From Anadara kagoshimensis (Eukaryota; Mollusca; Bivalvia; Arcoida; Arcidae): a stretch of 64,000 bases of DNA. A program made the position numbers and the translations under genes. Under the pieces are notes generated by a model. It saw nothing but the letters and a program-made list of their open reading frames with translations. It was not told the origin of the DNA and searched no databases. Location: NCBI GenBank assembly GCA_021292105.1, contig CM037865.1, positions 21,159,428 to 21,223,427 on the forward strand. Reading direction: 5' to 3'. Shown here piece after piece: positions 22,680 through 34,065 of this stretch (positions are counted from its first letter, which is position 1; the number at the start of each line of letters is the position of its first letter).

Positions 22680-22900
22680 AATATTTTTGGTTCTGTCACT
22701 TGAGCTATAGTTGGCGATGTCTCAATATAAGTGAAACATTCTTTATTGGGAACATTTTATCACATCAGTGCTAAAAATGGAATATTCTTTTAATTATTAA
22801 TTTACTTTACGAATAATAAGAAAAACAGTGTGCAATGACGAAGATATTGATTGAATAAAATAAATAGGTTTCAGAGATTGTTTTGATGGACAGTGTCACA
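22680..22900 (+). repeat. Dispersed repeat H, copy 3
   Basis: TGTCACTTGAGCTATAGTTG, then ATTGGGAACATTTTATCAC, TTATTAATTTACTTTACGAA and GGTTTCAGAGATTGTTTTGA. It lies about 300 bp after copy 2, so the two may be a decayed tandem pair. Confidence 0.72.
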
Positions 22901-23699
22901 ATCAGTTTTCCTGACAACTTTCGGCAATGTTTAATGGTCCTACAAATAAAATTGTCTTCTGAATTAGATACAATAAACTTAAATAAAGTGTGATCTTTAT
23001 TATACGCCTTAAATTTATAATATGTCGAAAACTAAACAAATTATTGAAATTTCAAATTTGCAAGATTTAATTTAAGGAACAATGATTTGATATTCCACTC
23101 TTGTTTTAAAATAATTTCAAAAATGTAAAGAACTGGTGAAAATTGTTAATGAATTTAACAAAATTATTATGATCCCAATAAATTTTGTGAATAATATGTA
23201 TATGAATGTAGTGACATGGAGAAAATGGCCAGGTTCAGATCTTCCAAATTAATACACATCCCATATCAATTTTAGATTTTCAAAACTCTTTGATATGCAT
23301 TTGTACAATCATTTATCTTGTATTGTATCCTGTTTGTTCGAAAAACATCGTTCAAGAAATATTTGTAACAAAATATCTTCATTATTCATTTGACCGTCGA
23401 GAAAAAAAATTTAAAATTATTAAAACTTTCTTTACATATATGTATTTCAGGGAAAAGTATAAAAACGTTTAATTTAAGAATTGTGATTTTTTTAGAAATT
23501 GCCCCTTAATATGAATAAAAAGGGCGAAAACTGGAAAATTGTCAAAATAGGGGTATATTTAAACGACCTTAACGAAAAAAGTGGTTCACTACCATATGAT
23601 CTTTTCTTCATAAATCATTGTCCTTCCAAAAATTAGGCAAATGAAAAGTTTAATTCAGGTAATACCAGGCTTTAAGCTGTATACATCCTAAAGAAGAAT
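22901..23699. other. Non-coding spacer, nothing recognised
   Basis: AT-rich; only accidental short frames. Confidence 0.55.
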
Positions 23700-24210
23700 C
23701 GATTTTAAACCCGATTTCAAATATTCTTGAATCTGCCACTGTACCTATAGTTAGACTTAATTGTGACCCAAATTCTTACTTAAAACGGGATATTGTTTTA
23801 ATTTTTTTATATACTTCACGATAAACATTGCGCAATTAAGAAGGTATTGAAATGAAGAGGTTTGGATACTTCACGATAAAAAACATTGCGCAATTAAGAA
23901 GGTATTGAAATGAAGAGGTTTGGAAATTGGTTTGATGATCTACATGTATTAATGAAGATTAAAAATGCTGTCATACTTCAATTAATTGGAATTTTTTTAT
24001 CATCTCAGTAACAGTGAACGTAACGGTTAACTGCCCAATAACACCAGATGCCAAATATCTTCTTGATTCTGCCACGTCAACTATAGCTGATGATATTCCA
24101 AAATAAGTGAAATAAAATATTCTTTATAATGACATAAACCCCATTTAACCAATCAAAATGTCCCTGATATAAGAGTGATTCAATTTTCATACCAACAATC
24201 GGTTTTCGTG
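23700..24210 (+). repeat. Dispersed repeats H and I, decayed copies
   Basis: 23735-23960 carries the H blocks (CTGCCACTGTACCTATAG; GCGCAATTAAGAAGGTATTG). A second partial H head (CTGCCACGTCAACTATAGCT) lies near 24061, followed by an I-type tail (CCCTGATATAAG, CAACAATCGGTTTTCGTG) to 24210. Tandem or nested copies with heavy decay. Confidence 0.6.
23811..23926 (+). repeat. Recent 55/58-bp tandem duplication
   Basis: ATACTTCACGATAAA ... GAAATGAAGAGGTTTGG occurs twice back to back. The only visible difference is three extra A residues in the second copy. Confidence 0.93.
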
Positions 24211-24576
24211 TAGTTTTTCACAGTCGAGTTATTTTATAACAAATATTTCTCTTCATTAAAATAGACACACTTGTATCATTTAGCAATTTCATCCATTGAG
24301 ATTCATTTATAATTCAGTAAATACACGTTTGGGAGAACGTAATATATTCTAAAATACAAAATACATTGAACTCAAGGCAAACAAATTAATAATGTAACTA
24401 ACATACCTGGCTGTCGACGAACCCAATTTTTTGCCTTCATTTTTAGACCGATTTGGGCATTCATTACTTGTATAACGGAGTTTGAGAGACCTATGAAAAA
24501 AAACCAAGAAGCAAAGCTATCGAGGGACATTACTTTGAGGTTTTACTGCACTTTAATGGATTTCTGTTAATACATA
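24211..24576. other. Non-coding spacer, nothing recognised
   Basis: AT-rich spacer between repeat H/I debris and MITE A copy 4. Confidence 0.55.
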
Positions 24577-25112
24577 CATCACAGATCTGTCGACAATTTA
24601 ACACTGAACTAACGAAAAGGAGTTCAAGCTCAGCTGTCGTGTAGTCGAAATAGCTAGTGACAAAAACGCTATCGTAATCAAAAACAAACATACTAATCAA
24701 TGTCCGAATCACAATACAGAAGCAAAGTAAAAACTTTGGAACTGACAAGTTAGGCTAGACACGTGAACTTCCACTAGGGAAGTGAGGCTGGGTGCTCCGG
24801 AAAGGGTAAGCACCTCCTGTTTAGCTAACTACACCCGCCACGTGTGTAATCAAAATTGTGTGAAAGGAACATGGAACTATGAGACGTCAGATATACACAG
24901 GGCAATCCTGGACACAGAGACATCAAACTTATCAACAATACTGTGATGACGGCCATAAAACTTTTTGAGGGCCTTGATAAGCTTAGGCTTGCAATATCCC
25001 TGAGTAAGATAGATATTAGCTGCCGAACACATGCCAAGATATAGCTACTGAAGGAAACAGATTCAACACTAATTCGTAAGCTTGGTGTTAAACTTTTGAC
25101 AAGTCTGTACTG
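24577..25112 (+). mobile_element. MITE family A, copy 4, split by repeat B
   Basis: The left end TACATCACAGATCTGTCGAC starts the element at 24577. The right end GTTAAACTTTTGACAAGTCT then GTACTG closes it at 25112. Other intact copies are 200-230 bp; this one is about 536 bp because a B repeat (about 24655-25000) sits in the interior. Family interior motifs appear on both sides: AGTCGAAATAGCTAGTGAC before and TTAGCTGCCGAACACATGCC after. Insertion of B after A is the simplest reading. Confidence 0.75.
24655..24965 (-). repeat. Dispersed repeat B, copy 3, nested inside MITE A
   Basis: The reverse strand carries GGTGCTTACCCTTTCCGGAG, then CTAACTTGTCAGTTCC, AAAGTTTTTACTTTGC and TTAGTATGTTTGTTTTTGAT. 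The upstream part (GACGTCAGATATACACAGGG ... CTGTGATGACGGCCAT) is also found beside the B copy at 54.1 kb, so the element is longer than the core. The 72- and 98-codon reverse frames across it are repeat-derived. Confidence 0.75.
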
Positions 25113-25683
25113 TGTAAGCATAAAGTATTTATATAGATGCGAGCCCTGAATTTAAATGAATTATTATTATGGATACTTTAAAATAAACCAGAAGGTACAT
25201 TTAGCAAAAACCGTTTGAAATGCAAACTTATTAAGAGTCATTCGTGATTAAATATTAATTTGGAAGATGAAAATAATCTAGACACATGTTGAGTAAATGC
25301 ATTAATGAGTGCTACTTCGTTATTGAACCATGAACACATGAATTTTAAATTGTAACAGAAACATAGCTTTTTTAAAATGAACTCAACCGTTAAAACATGT
25401 AAATTGTTTTATTCGTAAACATCATGAAACCTAAACAAACCAGAATAAATAAAACATAGTGTACCACGTGATAACCAATATTAGTTTCGGAAGTATTATT
25501 CCATTAGATATGAATCAGTATCACGTTTTAACGAAAACAAACGGTTTAAACGTTTTCTTTAATGTAAAAGTTATAGGATATGAAAAACATGGTACGCCTG
25601 CGAACCCCATTGCATAGCTGTCAAACGATCAGAGGAGGTATCTCCTACTATGTCATGATATTTAAATGTCATGAAAGAAATAA
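25113..25683. other. Non-coding spacer, nothing recognised
   Basis: AT-rich spacer without recognised repeats. Confidence 0.55.
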
Positions 25684-25973
25684 AGTTAAAGTCTGTCCCG
25701 AGCCATTAGGCCCATCAGGCCGGAGCTTATCCCGGTTTCTGTGGCGTTAAGCGACTGAGAGTACAAGACTCTCCCCTGAATGGGACGCCGGTCCATCGCA
25801 GGGTTAACCCCCAGCATTTTTCTGGTACTCATTTATTTTTCAGCTGAGTGAACTGGAACAACGTGAAATTAAGTGTCTTGCTCAAAGACACAACACATCG
25901 CCCGGTCCAGGGATCGAACCCACGACCTTCGAATCATGAGTCCAACGCCTTAACCACTAGGCCACCCGCTTCC
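25684..25973 (-). mobile_element. tRNA-derived SINE
   Basis: The reverse strand begins with GGAAGCGGGTGGCCTAGTGG TTAAGG (A box TGGCCTAGTGG) and continues to GGTCGTGGGTTCGATCCC (B box). GACTCATGATTCGAAGGTCG lies between, so the head resembles tRNA-Met (CAT-type loop). The body has a conserved TTGAGCAAGACACTTAATT block, then TCACTCAGCTG, GGGTTAACCCTGCGATGGAC, and ends near CCTGATGGGCCTAATGG. About 290 bp, no coding frame, no A-rich tail visible. The head is much better preserved than most repeats here, so the insertion is probably fairly young. The precise SINE family is not named with confidence. Confidence 0.9.
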
Positions 25974-26104
25974 ATGAAAGAAATAATTGAGATTAAAATA
26001 GTATGGACTTCTAAGACTAAGCATTACCATTTGTAGAATTTCGTGACAAGTATGTATTTGAAGTTTTAATCGGCATACGTATAATTAGAAGTTCTAGCTC
26101 TGTC

Positions 26105-26190
26105 AATTTGCTTTGCGAATATCGTCGGTTTTCTACTTGTACTCCAGTTTCCTCCACCAACTGACTACCTCGATAGAAGTGGTGTCTTAA
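26105..26190 (+). repeat. Decayed dispersed motif (TTTTCT..GTACTCCAGTTTCCTCC)
   Basis: ATCGTCGGTTTTCTACTTGT then ACTCCAGTTTCCTCCACC resembles a GGTTTTCTCCGGGTACTCCGG-type repeat that I recall as common in mollusc and other marine invertebrate genomes. There is only one copy here, so this rests on memory. Confidence 0.35.
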
Positions 26191-27269
26191 AACACCATTA
26201 CTCCCTTCTGTAGGTACATGGCTTCAAAGATTTTTTTTGCAGAGGAAAGGAAACATTGCATAAATCATCTTGATAAAGGCAAACACTTTTACCAAACATT
26301 TTGAATATACCATAACACACATTATTAACTTCATACACGTTTACAAATATTTCGTTCTTTCATTTATTTCAAATTACCATGTTGAATTTAAAAAAAAACT
26401 GGAAAATTACACCCAAGTTATTACTTGGCTACATTCAGAGAACAACCTTGAGCGCGTTTTTAGATACATATATAAAATATACCAGTCAGAAAGCTCCCTC
26501 TTAACAAGAATAATTGACAAAGAAAAATATATAACACTCTGTGTCATCCCAGAGTGTATTCCCATCAGTGCAAATCACCTGGAAAGTTTCTACGATTAAA
26601 TTTTCTCAGGCTCAGACATATAAATCACGAGGAATGACCGTGGATTAATGACGATTAATGGTCAAATTTGGTGCTGTGTGCACATTCCCCTGAGAAATGA
26701 CAAGGCTTAAGTATGGTTTATTTGCTCATGTGGTCAATATTATTTAAACAAATAGTTTTTTCTGTTATAGTTATTTTACCAATTTCCTTTTTTATTTTTG
26801 TTTTATTTCATTAACAGGCCCAATTTGTTGTATTTTATGCGTTTCTAGTAATTGTCTTCAAGCTCTAACTCCTTTAAGTAATTCAATGGATTTTATGTGT
26901 TAAAGCCATTTTTTCGAAACGTTATTACAAAGTCTTTAAAAGACGTACTGTTATCTTGTAAGATAAATCATGAAATAATGGTTTGTTTAAGAAGCAAATA
27001 CAGAAAGCTTTAACGGGTTCAAAGTAAAAGAAAGAAATTTGCGACTGATAACATGTACTTGGCAACAGTCAGTGTAATTAAAACATGCACGTGTGAAAGC
27101 AAATGCAGGCATGGACACAACACAATACAAGTCAACGACTTCAGACTTGAAAGTGGGAAGTGACTGTTCTTTCGCCAACACTCGGCATTACCAAATGAAA
27201 GTCACGGTTCCTTCGTATGGGACCGAAAAGAGGACCCGTGTCATGATCATTGGAGGCTTGGTTGTATAA
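26191..27269. other. Non-coding spacer, nothing recognised
   Basis: Contains a 109-codon forward frame (26270-26599) of low complexity and AT-driven composition that matches no family I know; not called as a gene. Nothing else seen. Confidence 0.5.
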
Positions 27270-27360
27270 TGCCATAAGCTTAACGCACAGGCAACAATTC
27301 TGCATCTTGACCTATACCTGGCGACGTCTCGATATAAGTAAATTATTGATGACACATATT
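27270..27360 (+). repeat. Repeat H head fragment
   Basis: AACGCACAGGCAACAATTCT then GCATCTTGACCTATACCTGG and CGACGTCTCGATATAAGTAA matches the H head at 22680-22740 (CTATAGTTGGCGATGTCTCA, ATATAAGTGAA). Confidence 0.5.
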
Positions 27361-27704
27361 TGGTCTATCTACTAACAACGACTTTGGATCGGCACAGACA
27401 CATTGTCTTGGGTAAAGGTACGATGATCTATCAAGTAATCAAGTTTGGAAACTTCATTATTTCATTATTCAAAAGTTGGAGATGTATACGGTTTTACTAA
27501 ATGTTCTTGGTTTTTTTCCCCATGCCTTATCGATTGAAAGACAGATAATATTGCTTCCTGTATTAAAACTTAAGATCTATTAGTTTATCATCTATCAGTA
27601 AATATATATAAAAACATCAATTGCAAAAGAAGTAGTTAATAAACGTACATCCAGTTATAATCTACTCGCATATTTAAGGGGACTTTCACTTTGTTTGGTT
27701 AGAC

Positions 27705-27890
27705 CTATGTATCAAACACAACCGATACAATGCCATGCCTAAATCACAATCCTTAAAGCAAAGAAAAAACATTGAAAACTGGCAAATTAGGTTAAACACG
27801 TGAACTTCCAGCACACGTGAACTCCCAACAGTGAAGTGAGGCTGGGAGCTTCGGAAGGGTAAGCACCTACCCCTAACTAGCTACAATCTT
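27705..27890 (-). repeat. Dispersed repeat B, copy 4
   Basis: Forward strand: ATCACAATCCTTAAAGCAAA, CACGTGAACTTCCAGCACACG, AGTGAAGTGAGGCTGGGAGC and GGAAGGGTAAGCACC, the B core in reverse orientation. The CACGTGAACT(T/C)CCA stretch is duplicated locally. Confidence 0.72.
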
Positions 27891-28196
27891 ATTAATATAT
27901 TATTTCGTTGAAGGTTTATCGCCTACTTGAACTACAAATGCATTGACGAAAGGAAATAAAAACAAATACCATTGTGTAATCTTTTCAGAAATTTTTTACA
28001 AGCAATTTAACATTATATATGTATCTGAATTACATTGAGTTAGGGAGACAAGACAAAACCTGTCTGATTGAAAGACATAGTAATAAACCGAGAAATAGCA
28101 GAAACAGTTTAATGGAATCTAGAAGTAATAAAACTGTTCCTGGTCATATTTTCAATATATCACTATGCCTATATCATTCTATTATTGACAAACGTA

Positions 28197-28412
28197 CAAT
28201 ACAGACCTGTCGAATGTTTTGCTAACGAAAATAGGTCGAAATTCGGATAATGAATGGCCGAAATATATCGTTACCTAATGCCCGAAAAACTGCCGAACGA
28301 TGGATAGCAGGTTTTTCGTTATACTGTATATAGCTTATAAGAGGCCGAAATAAGCCCCCGACTCAACACTAATTCATAGGCTTAGTGTTAAACTTTCGAC
28401 AAACCTGTACTC
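28197..28412 (+). mobile_element. MITE family A, copy 5
   Basis: TA then CAATACAGACCTGTCGAATG at 28197. The right end is TTAGTGTTAAACTTTCGACA then AACCTGTACTC at 28412, followed by TA. Length 216 bp. TA duplications on both sides and family interior motifs (GGCCGAAATA, GCCGAACGATGGATAGC) are present. This is the cleanest copy for defining both element borders. Confidence 0.87.
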
Positions 28413-28511
28413 TATATGAAAAATATTGACCCGTTAGTTTTTGGTGTTAGTTAAATATACTTAACTAAATACTGAAATAGATTTGTACATAATAGTCATT
28501 GTTGAGATGTG

Positions 28512-28640
28512 CGGTCAATAATTATTTCTATAATAAAGGCAAACAACATTGACAAGCTCAATTGACCTTTTATTGGGAACATTTATATAAAATTGGGTTA
28601 GGATTCGCAGTTAACACATACATAATGCAGGTGTTTATTG
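28512..28640 (+). repeat. Dispersed repeat F, copy 1
   Basis: Shares with 30600-30727 the blocks GGCAACA, TTGACCTTT.ATT.GGAA.ATT, GGATTCGCAGT.AA(C)ACAT/GCATACAAT, then a GGTG or GGTGAAATAATG end. The two copies flank the 29.4-30.6 kb duplication. Confidence 0.6.
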
Positions 28641-29429
28641 GCAAAAAGTAATTATGTACCTATGTTTCCTATAGATAAATGAACTGGTCCATATTAAATA
28701 TTTAAATTAAAAGTCAAGCAACAGGTCAATGTTGTTTGGCTATATGGAAATGTTATGATGATCATAACGATAATACATACTGTCCATTATTGAGTGTTGT
28801 TACGTATTAGTGATTGTATTAATGATTATGGTCATTTCAATAATTCCGGACCTCGCTGACCGATGTGTCTAAAACGCTCACTTATTGATCACAACGCCTC
28901 TCATACTTTCTATGTTCAGAACCCATTTGGGAGAGATGCTAGTGTGAAGAAATTTGTTAGTTTGCTTACCAAGAAAATGTAGTTTCTCTGCTGGGCTTTA
29001 CTAAGTTGGGTTGGGAGAACGCAGATTAGTTGAGTCACATTCTTGGAATCCTTGTTGATAAACTGTGGATGATAACTGGTTTAAAGTTATTTCTCAGTAG
29101 ACTTGACTGTATAGGATAATTGATGTTTAACAATCTCAAAATTTTCTGATTTTTATTTGTCTTTTTGGGGTTTCACAAATTATAAAATTTGCAGGGTGAA
29201 TACCTGGTTCAAACCTCACAGCTATTTTGTAAAAAAAAATTAGACATTGTTTTGACTTTATAAATTGTAAACCATTGCCTCTCGGTTTGGGTCATACTTT
29301 CATTGATGCTGGCAAACTTGTGCTTAGGTATAAACTGCCATTAGCACTTTTTGATTGAATATGTAAGTAATTGAAAAATTTGAAAATCTTAAAGAAAGTA
29401 CAAGTGTACCGAATGTTCTTTATTGCAAA
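28641..29429. other. Non-coding spacer, nothing recognised
   Basis: No repeat copy or coding signal recognised. Confidence 0.5.
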
Positions 29430-30000
29430 CATGAAACCACATATACAAGTTTATGAATCATGAGAAATGTTAACATGACAATCATTGCCTGACCACTGCA
29501 ATCAAAATTGCCTTGATTAATGTGGGAAAACGCTTCGTGGCTGATACGCCTAAATGTTCAGTTAGAGAAATTCATGATTAGTTCACTTGTTACTGCCAAT
29601 CACACATTTGATATACTGGTAAGTTAAGGAAATATATTGAACTATGGGTAGTTATTGTATCATATAGCAAAATGAGTCGTTTGCATCGTCAGAGTCCATC
29701 ACTCTTTGCTATAAATAGAAGAAATGTATCGAAAAATACTAGTTTGCTAACACGGCACTATATTTGAAAAAGAAGCATTCTATTATTATCTAACGAACTG
29801 AGCCAATTATGTGTTAAAAACAAGAAATGTAAGTATCTGTTTAGCTTAAGATGTTAACGTGAAATTGAGCCAACATATACGCGACTTCATGACGCCATTG
29901 TGTAACCATGCGAATCCTATTAAAATGAACTATGTTTACTTGCACACAGTGAACAAAATCGTGCCAATCTAAAATGTTTTCCAAACATTTTAGTTGGATC
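29430..30000 (+). repeat. 571-bp tandem duplication, first copy
   Basis: Matches 30001-30570 in order: CAATCATTGC.TGACCACTG, TTGATTAATGTGGGAAA, ATTGTATCA.ATAG.AAA, TTGCTAACACGG, ATTATGTGTTAA and TTGTAACCATGCGAATCCTA. Attgcctgacc at 29484 and attgcgtgacc at 30055 give the period. The copies are well diverged, so this is an old duplication. Confidence 0.78.
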
Positions 30001-30570
30001 CGTGACATCCCATACACATGTATATAAATCATGAAGATAATGAACGTGGCAATCATTGCGTGACCACTGTAATCAATGTTTGTCTTGATTAATGTGGGAA
30101 ACTCTCCACGGATGATTCTCCTGGATATAAGTTAGAGGAATCCCTTAAAGTATGATTAAGACACTTGTAGCCGCAACTGACATAAGGTTAACATGTTAAG
30201 GAATTATTGAAGCATTGTTAGATATTGTATCACATAGGAAAGTGCGTCATTTTTTTTGTCAGATTGTTATAACACTATAATTCTGTGATGCAAATTATAG
30301 AAATTTATTGAAGCATAACGGTGATTTGCTAACGTGGAACAATCTTTAAAAAGCAACCATTGTTTTTTATCTAAAGATGTGAGCTAATCATGTGTTAACA
30401 AACAAACAAAAAAAGAAACCGGCAGTTAAGCTTTAAAACATGTTTTAATGAAATTGATTCTACATATATTCTACACGTGTCTTTGTGACGTCATATTGTA
30501 ACCATACGGATCCTATCAAAAATTAATTGTTCTAACTTACATACGATTAACACAAACCTTTTTGTTTATA
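30001..30570 (+). repeat. 571-bp tandem duplication, second copy
   Basis: Second copy of 29430-30000. It carries a perfect TGACGTCA at 30486-30493 where the first copy has the decayed TGACGCCA. Confidence 0.78.
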
Positions 30571-30599
30571 TAAATAAACCACGGTTCAGAAATGTGTTA

Positions 30600-30727
30600 A
30601 TATTGATACAGGCAACAGCAACTACCTGTCTGCTTGACCTTTCATTAGGAATATTCATATTAGAGGATCCACATGGGTAGTTTTAAGATTCGCAGTAATA
30701 CGCATACAATACTGGTGAAATAATGTT
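30600..30727 (+). repeat. Dispersed repeat F, copy 2
   Basis: See 28512-28640. Spacing of about 2.09 kb between F copies suggests that a larger segment was once duplicated here. Confidence 0.6.
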
Positions 30728-31519
30728 CCCCATGATGTTGACGGAATACACACTTGTGTTCACTATACAGAAAGTTACTGGTCCTTAATAAATATTTGAT
30801 TTAAAGGTCAACCAGACAGGCCAATGTTGTTGTCCCATACACTTGAATCGGAAAGACAACTGAAACAATCCTGAAGCAATTCCACAGTTTGTTTAAAGGA
30901 AAAAGATATCATGACCTTGGTATTATCAGATTAAGTGGCAGAAATTTACACTTCTCTAGACTAGAGCATGTCGTTTCTTATTAGTTTTCATATAACTCAC
31001 CTTTCCACTTAAAACTGAGTTCAACAGAGACATTATAAATGCCTCAGTATCTTGATCCATAGTACGCTTTTTCAAATTTTCAATATCAGAAATCTTTTTA
31101 AGATTGGTGTGAAGAGTTGTTTGATGTCCCCGTCAAGATATTTTTCGAGATAGTTAGTTCTAGGATTGGAAGGAAATCGGAGTGATTGGAGTACACAGAG
31201 AATATGAAATCGTTACTTTCTTGATGCATGGTATGCTTTTATCTTGTTGATAAGTGTGGTGTCTCTGTTTCCAAGATCGCCATCAATACATTTGACGTAG
31301 CATTGTTCCATGATCCTATCGATCCTATCATGGGCAATTTTGATTTTACATGTGGCGAATAACAGGAAATATTACCTTTCCCGTGAACCCGGTTCCTTTA
31401 TTGAAGTTAACGTGTGAAACTATTTTTTCAAAATTTTTATTCTAATTTCTATTTTGCACTTGAATTATAATTTAAATATGGACCAGTTTGTTTGTTTTTG
31501 ATTTTTACAAGAATTGGTG
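30728..31519. other. Non-coding spacer, nothing recognised
   Basis: No repeat copy or coding signal recognised. Confidence 0.5.
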
Positions 31520-31800
31520 GGGGAAATTTGATTTTATGCCCAGTTCTTTTATTGTGAAGCGGATGTTCTGGGATGAAAAGGAAACAGAAACCACTAACTT
31601 TCGGGTAACAAAATGGCAAATTCTCATATATGAATGTGTCCGAGTTTGATTTGAAAGTATGGCGATGAGAGATCTTGTGATCTGTTTGTCTGTACTATTG
31701 ACAACTCGGTCATAGACACCCAAAAGTCCAAATATAGTTCTTTTAATCTAATCCATCAAATTTTGACTATGTGTTCGACAAAAAAATATGAAACCATCTC
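31520..31800 (+). repeat. Dispersed repeat E, copy 1
   Basis: Aligns with 34900-35160: GGAAACAGAAACCACTAACTTT, GAGTTTGATT..AAA, TGTGATCTGTTTGTCTG, CAC..AAAGTCCAAA and AGTTCTTTTAATCTAATCC. Both copies then read ATCAAA.TTTGAC and run into a GAAAAATA.GA.ACTATCT-type end. No coding frame. Confidence 0.72.
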
Positions 31801-33009
31801 CAGACAATATGTTTTTAAATGCAGCTGATGTATAGTGTTTTTCTGGGTTTTCCATGGTGCTTTTAAGGTTTTAAATAATTTTTATTCCTCCAAAGTAAAA
31901 AAAAGTATTTGAAACCTAATGACCTCTACAATAATAAAATTTAAAGGAAGTTACTATGTATCCAAAACAACATGTCTGACAGAACTTGTCATCTGAGGGT
32001 TTCCGAAGAAAGTTATTGATTTATTGGCGGGAAAAAGATATGACAGCGAGCGTCTGCTAAATCTCGGTTTTGTCACGTTATTTGTGGAGATTTATAGTAA
32101 GGTTTTGTGTCCTACCGGAGATTACTTCGCACAAGAAAACTTTGATTGTTCTATCGGGGATATTTTTAAAAAAATAATCCTATCCCATATGTCAAGTCTG
32201 AGGAAAAAATCAAGATATTTCTTATTTTTATTGCCAATGACTTTTTAATGTTTCTTATATTGAATATAATACATTATTTCTGTTGATGTCTTACTTCTGG
32301 TACTGATAACATTTGTCATATCAATGTGTTGTTGTGTGTTTTTATATCATTGCACATAGCGAGATATGGCTTATTCATTTCAGCGATAAATCTTGACACA
32401 AGTTCATGTGACGCATTTATTCAGGAGGCTACACTGAGTGACGAAGTAAGGTTCGCAAATTAACTCCCGGATTATAAGTCCCATCCCCCATACATTTAAA
32501 GCAAAAAGCGAGAAACACGCACTTTTTTCTTTGTTTGTGATTTGATAGTGGCAAGAAAGCGAACCATTGGTCGCTCTTTTCCCTTAGAAACCTTACAAGT
32601 TTTGCCAGACATTGTGTGTAAACATGAAACATGCATAGGCTATCAGTGTAAGCAAGGGCCATTTTGTTTATCGTATATTGAGAATTTTTTTATTTTAATA
32701 GTCTAATAAAATTACACAAAATGTATGAATCTCTTTTTATCTTCTGTTTTATGATTCGTATTGCGTTATCGATAAAATAAATTTAAATGTTAATTGTGAA
32801 AAAATCACAAAATTTAGCGCCTATGTTGAACATTCTCGAAATTAATCCCCAACGATGCGAATAGTATGCGCTGGTGTTTGAGAATTCCGAACACTCTAGG
32901 TTCACCTATTAAACATTTCTTTCGGCGTAGGTTACAAATGTAGGTTACTTTTAGTTTCCAATTTTAAATTTTTAACGGATTTCAAGCAGCCTTTATGTCT
33001 AATATTTCA
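31801..33009. other. Non-coding spacer, nothing recognised
   Basis: AT-rich, with only accidental short frames (for example 32024-32248 and 32429-32662). Confidence 0.5.
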
Positions 33010-33214
33010 CCTGGTACAGACATGTAGAAATTTTTATAATGGACTAACAAAAGAGGGGCGAAGCTCGGCTGCCAAGTTGCCGAGTTATAGATAGCTAACG
33101 ATCAAAAAAGCTTCCAAGAGATAAATTGCAGCTACCAAAATACTGTGCATATAAGAAGGGACGAAATAAGCTGCCTTTTAATACTAGTGTTGAAGTTTTG
33201 ACAGGCCTGTAATG
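33010..33214 (+). mobile_element. MITE family A, copy 6
   Basis: The left end is decayed (CCTGGTACAGACATGTAGAA). The interior keeps CGAAGCTCGGCTGCCAAGTTG and GATAGCTAACGATC. The right end is AGTGTTGAAGTTTTGACAGG then CCTGTAATG. About 205 bp. More diverged than copies 2 and 5. Confidence 0.75.
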
Positions 33215-33675
33215 TAATTTTATTAAAAGTGTCTGGGTTTTGATTTATTGCCAGCCAAATAAGACAATAATTTCACATTTATTTTCCCATTACGTCAAAT
33301 TCCATCAATATAGAAATCGTCTGGCTTTAAAGAAAATTTGACAGGAATATATAATGAAATTCCTTTGAGTTTGAGATTAAAACACATTTTTCTTGAAAAA
33401 CATTGATATTAACTCGAAAACATTTACGATTTTGTGTCAGAATTTACGTCAGTACATGTAGTTTAAGATATCTTGCGGAGGAAATCACATAATAATTGAT
33501 GGAGAAATTGATTGAGTTGATGTTGAGTTGTATCATGAACATATTTCACGCGTGGGCTATTTCATTTGCAATTCTGACGCATTTTGTACATTTCTTATGC
33601 ATTCTCTAACTAAGCATGAAAAAGTTACTCTATGTTATATAAGTACCGACGAGACACTGTTTGCAGACTGTCTAC
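33215..33675. other. Non-coding spacer, nothing recognised
   Basis: AT-rich spacer. Confidence 0.5.
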
Positions 33676-34063
33676 GACTGATGCGAACAAATGTGCCCAT
33701 TTAGTACTATCACCTCACCTCACCTGTCCTCTTTGTGCCCGCTGGCACATACGGTCCCAATACACCTTCTCCATGATGCTCTGTCTTTGGCAGCAGTCCC
33801 TTGCTGACGCCGAGCTCTTTCATCCCAATTGTGTTCTTTCTATCTTTGTTGTTCTGTGCCATGTTGTTTTCGGTAGACCTATTTACCTCCTTCCTTCTTA
33901 ATAGCTTGGTGACATGTTATTGCGGTGGTACAAATCCTGCTGTTATTCATTATAAGAACACGTCGATTCCATCCCTTCTTCCTTATTTTTATTATTTCAC
34001 TTGCTATTTCAGATTTTGTTCTGTTGTGAAGTTCTTCATTTGTTATTCTGTCTGGCCATTTTG
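33676..34063 (-). pseudogene. LINE reverse-transcriptase C-terminal relic
   Basis: On the reverse strand three frames together give the familiar tail of one group of non-LTR retrotransposon proteins. First KWPDRITNEELHNRTKSEIA (compare WPDRISNEELW-type), then IRKKGWNRR at the WRWIGH position, then GLPKTTWHRTT (GRPKTTWRR-type), and finally AAKDRASWRRCIGTVCASGH before a stop (ADR..W...V.ALC-type). At least two frameshifts and in-frame stops separate these pieces, so it is dead. Only about 130 codons survive; no reverse-transcriptase catalytic core or endonuclease is present. MITE J copy 2 sits immediately upstream in the LINE's reading direction and may have split it. The two forward open frames over this region (33632-33901 and 33801-34214) are antisense to the relic and are not genes. 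Confidence 0.85.
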
Positions 34064-34065
34064 TA

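Noticed and set aside
24530-25121. Reverse frames of 72 and 98 codons
   Set aside because: They cover MITE A copy 4 and the nested repeat B, so they are repeat-derived.
25906-25973. Functional tRNA-Met gene
   Set aside because: The cloverleaf head is directly followed by a SINE body and the acceptor ends do not pair; it is the promoter head of the SINE.
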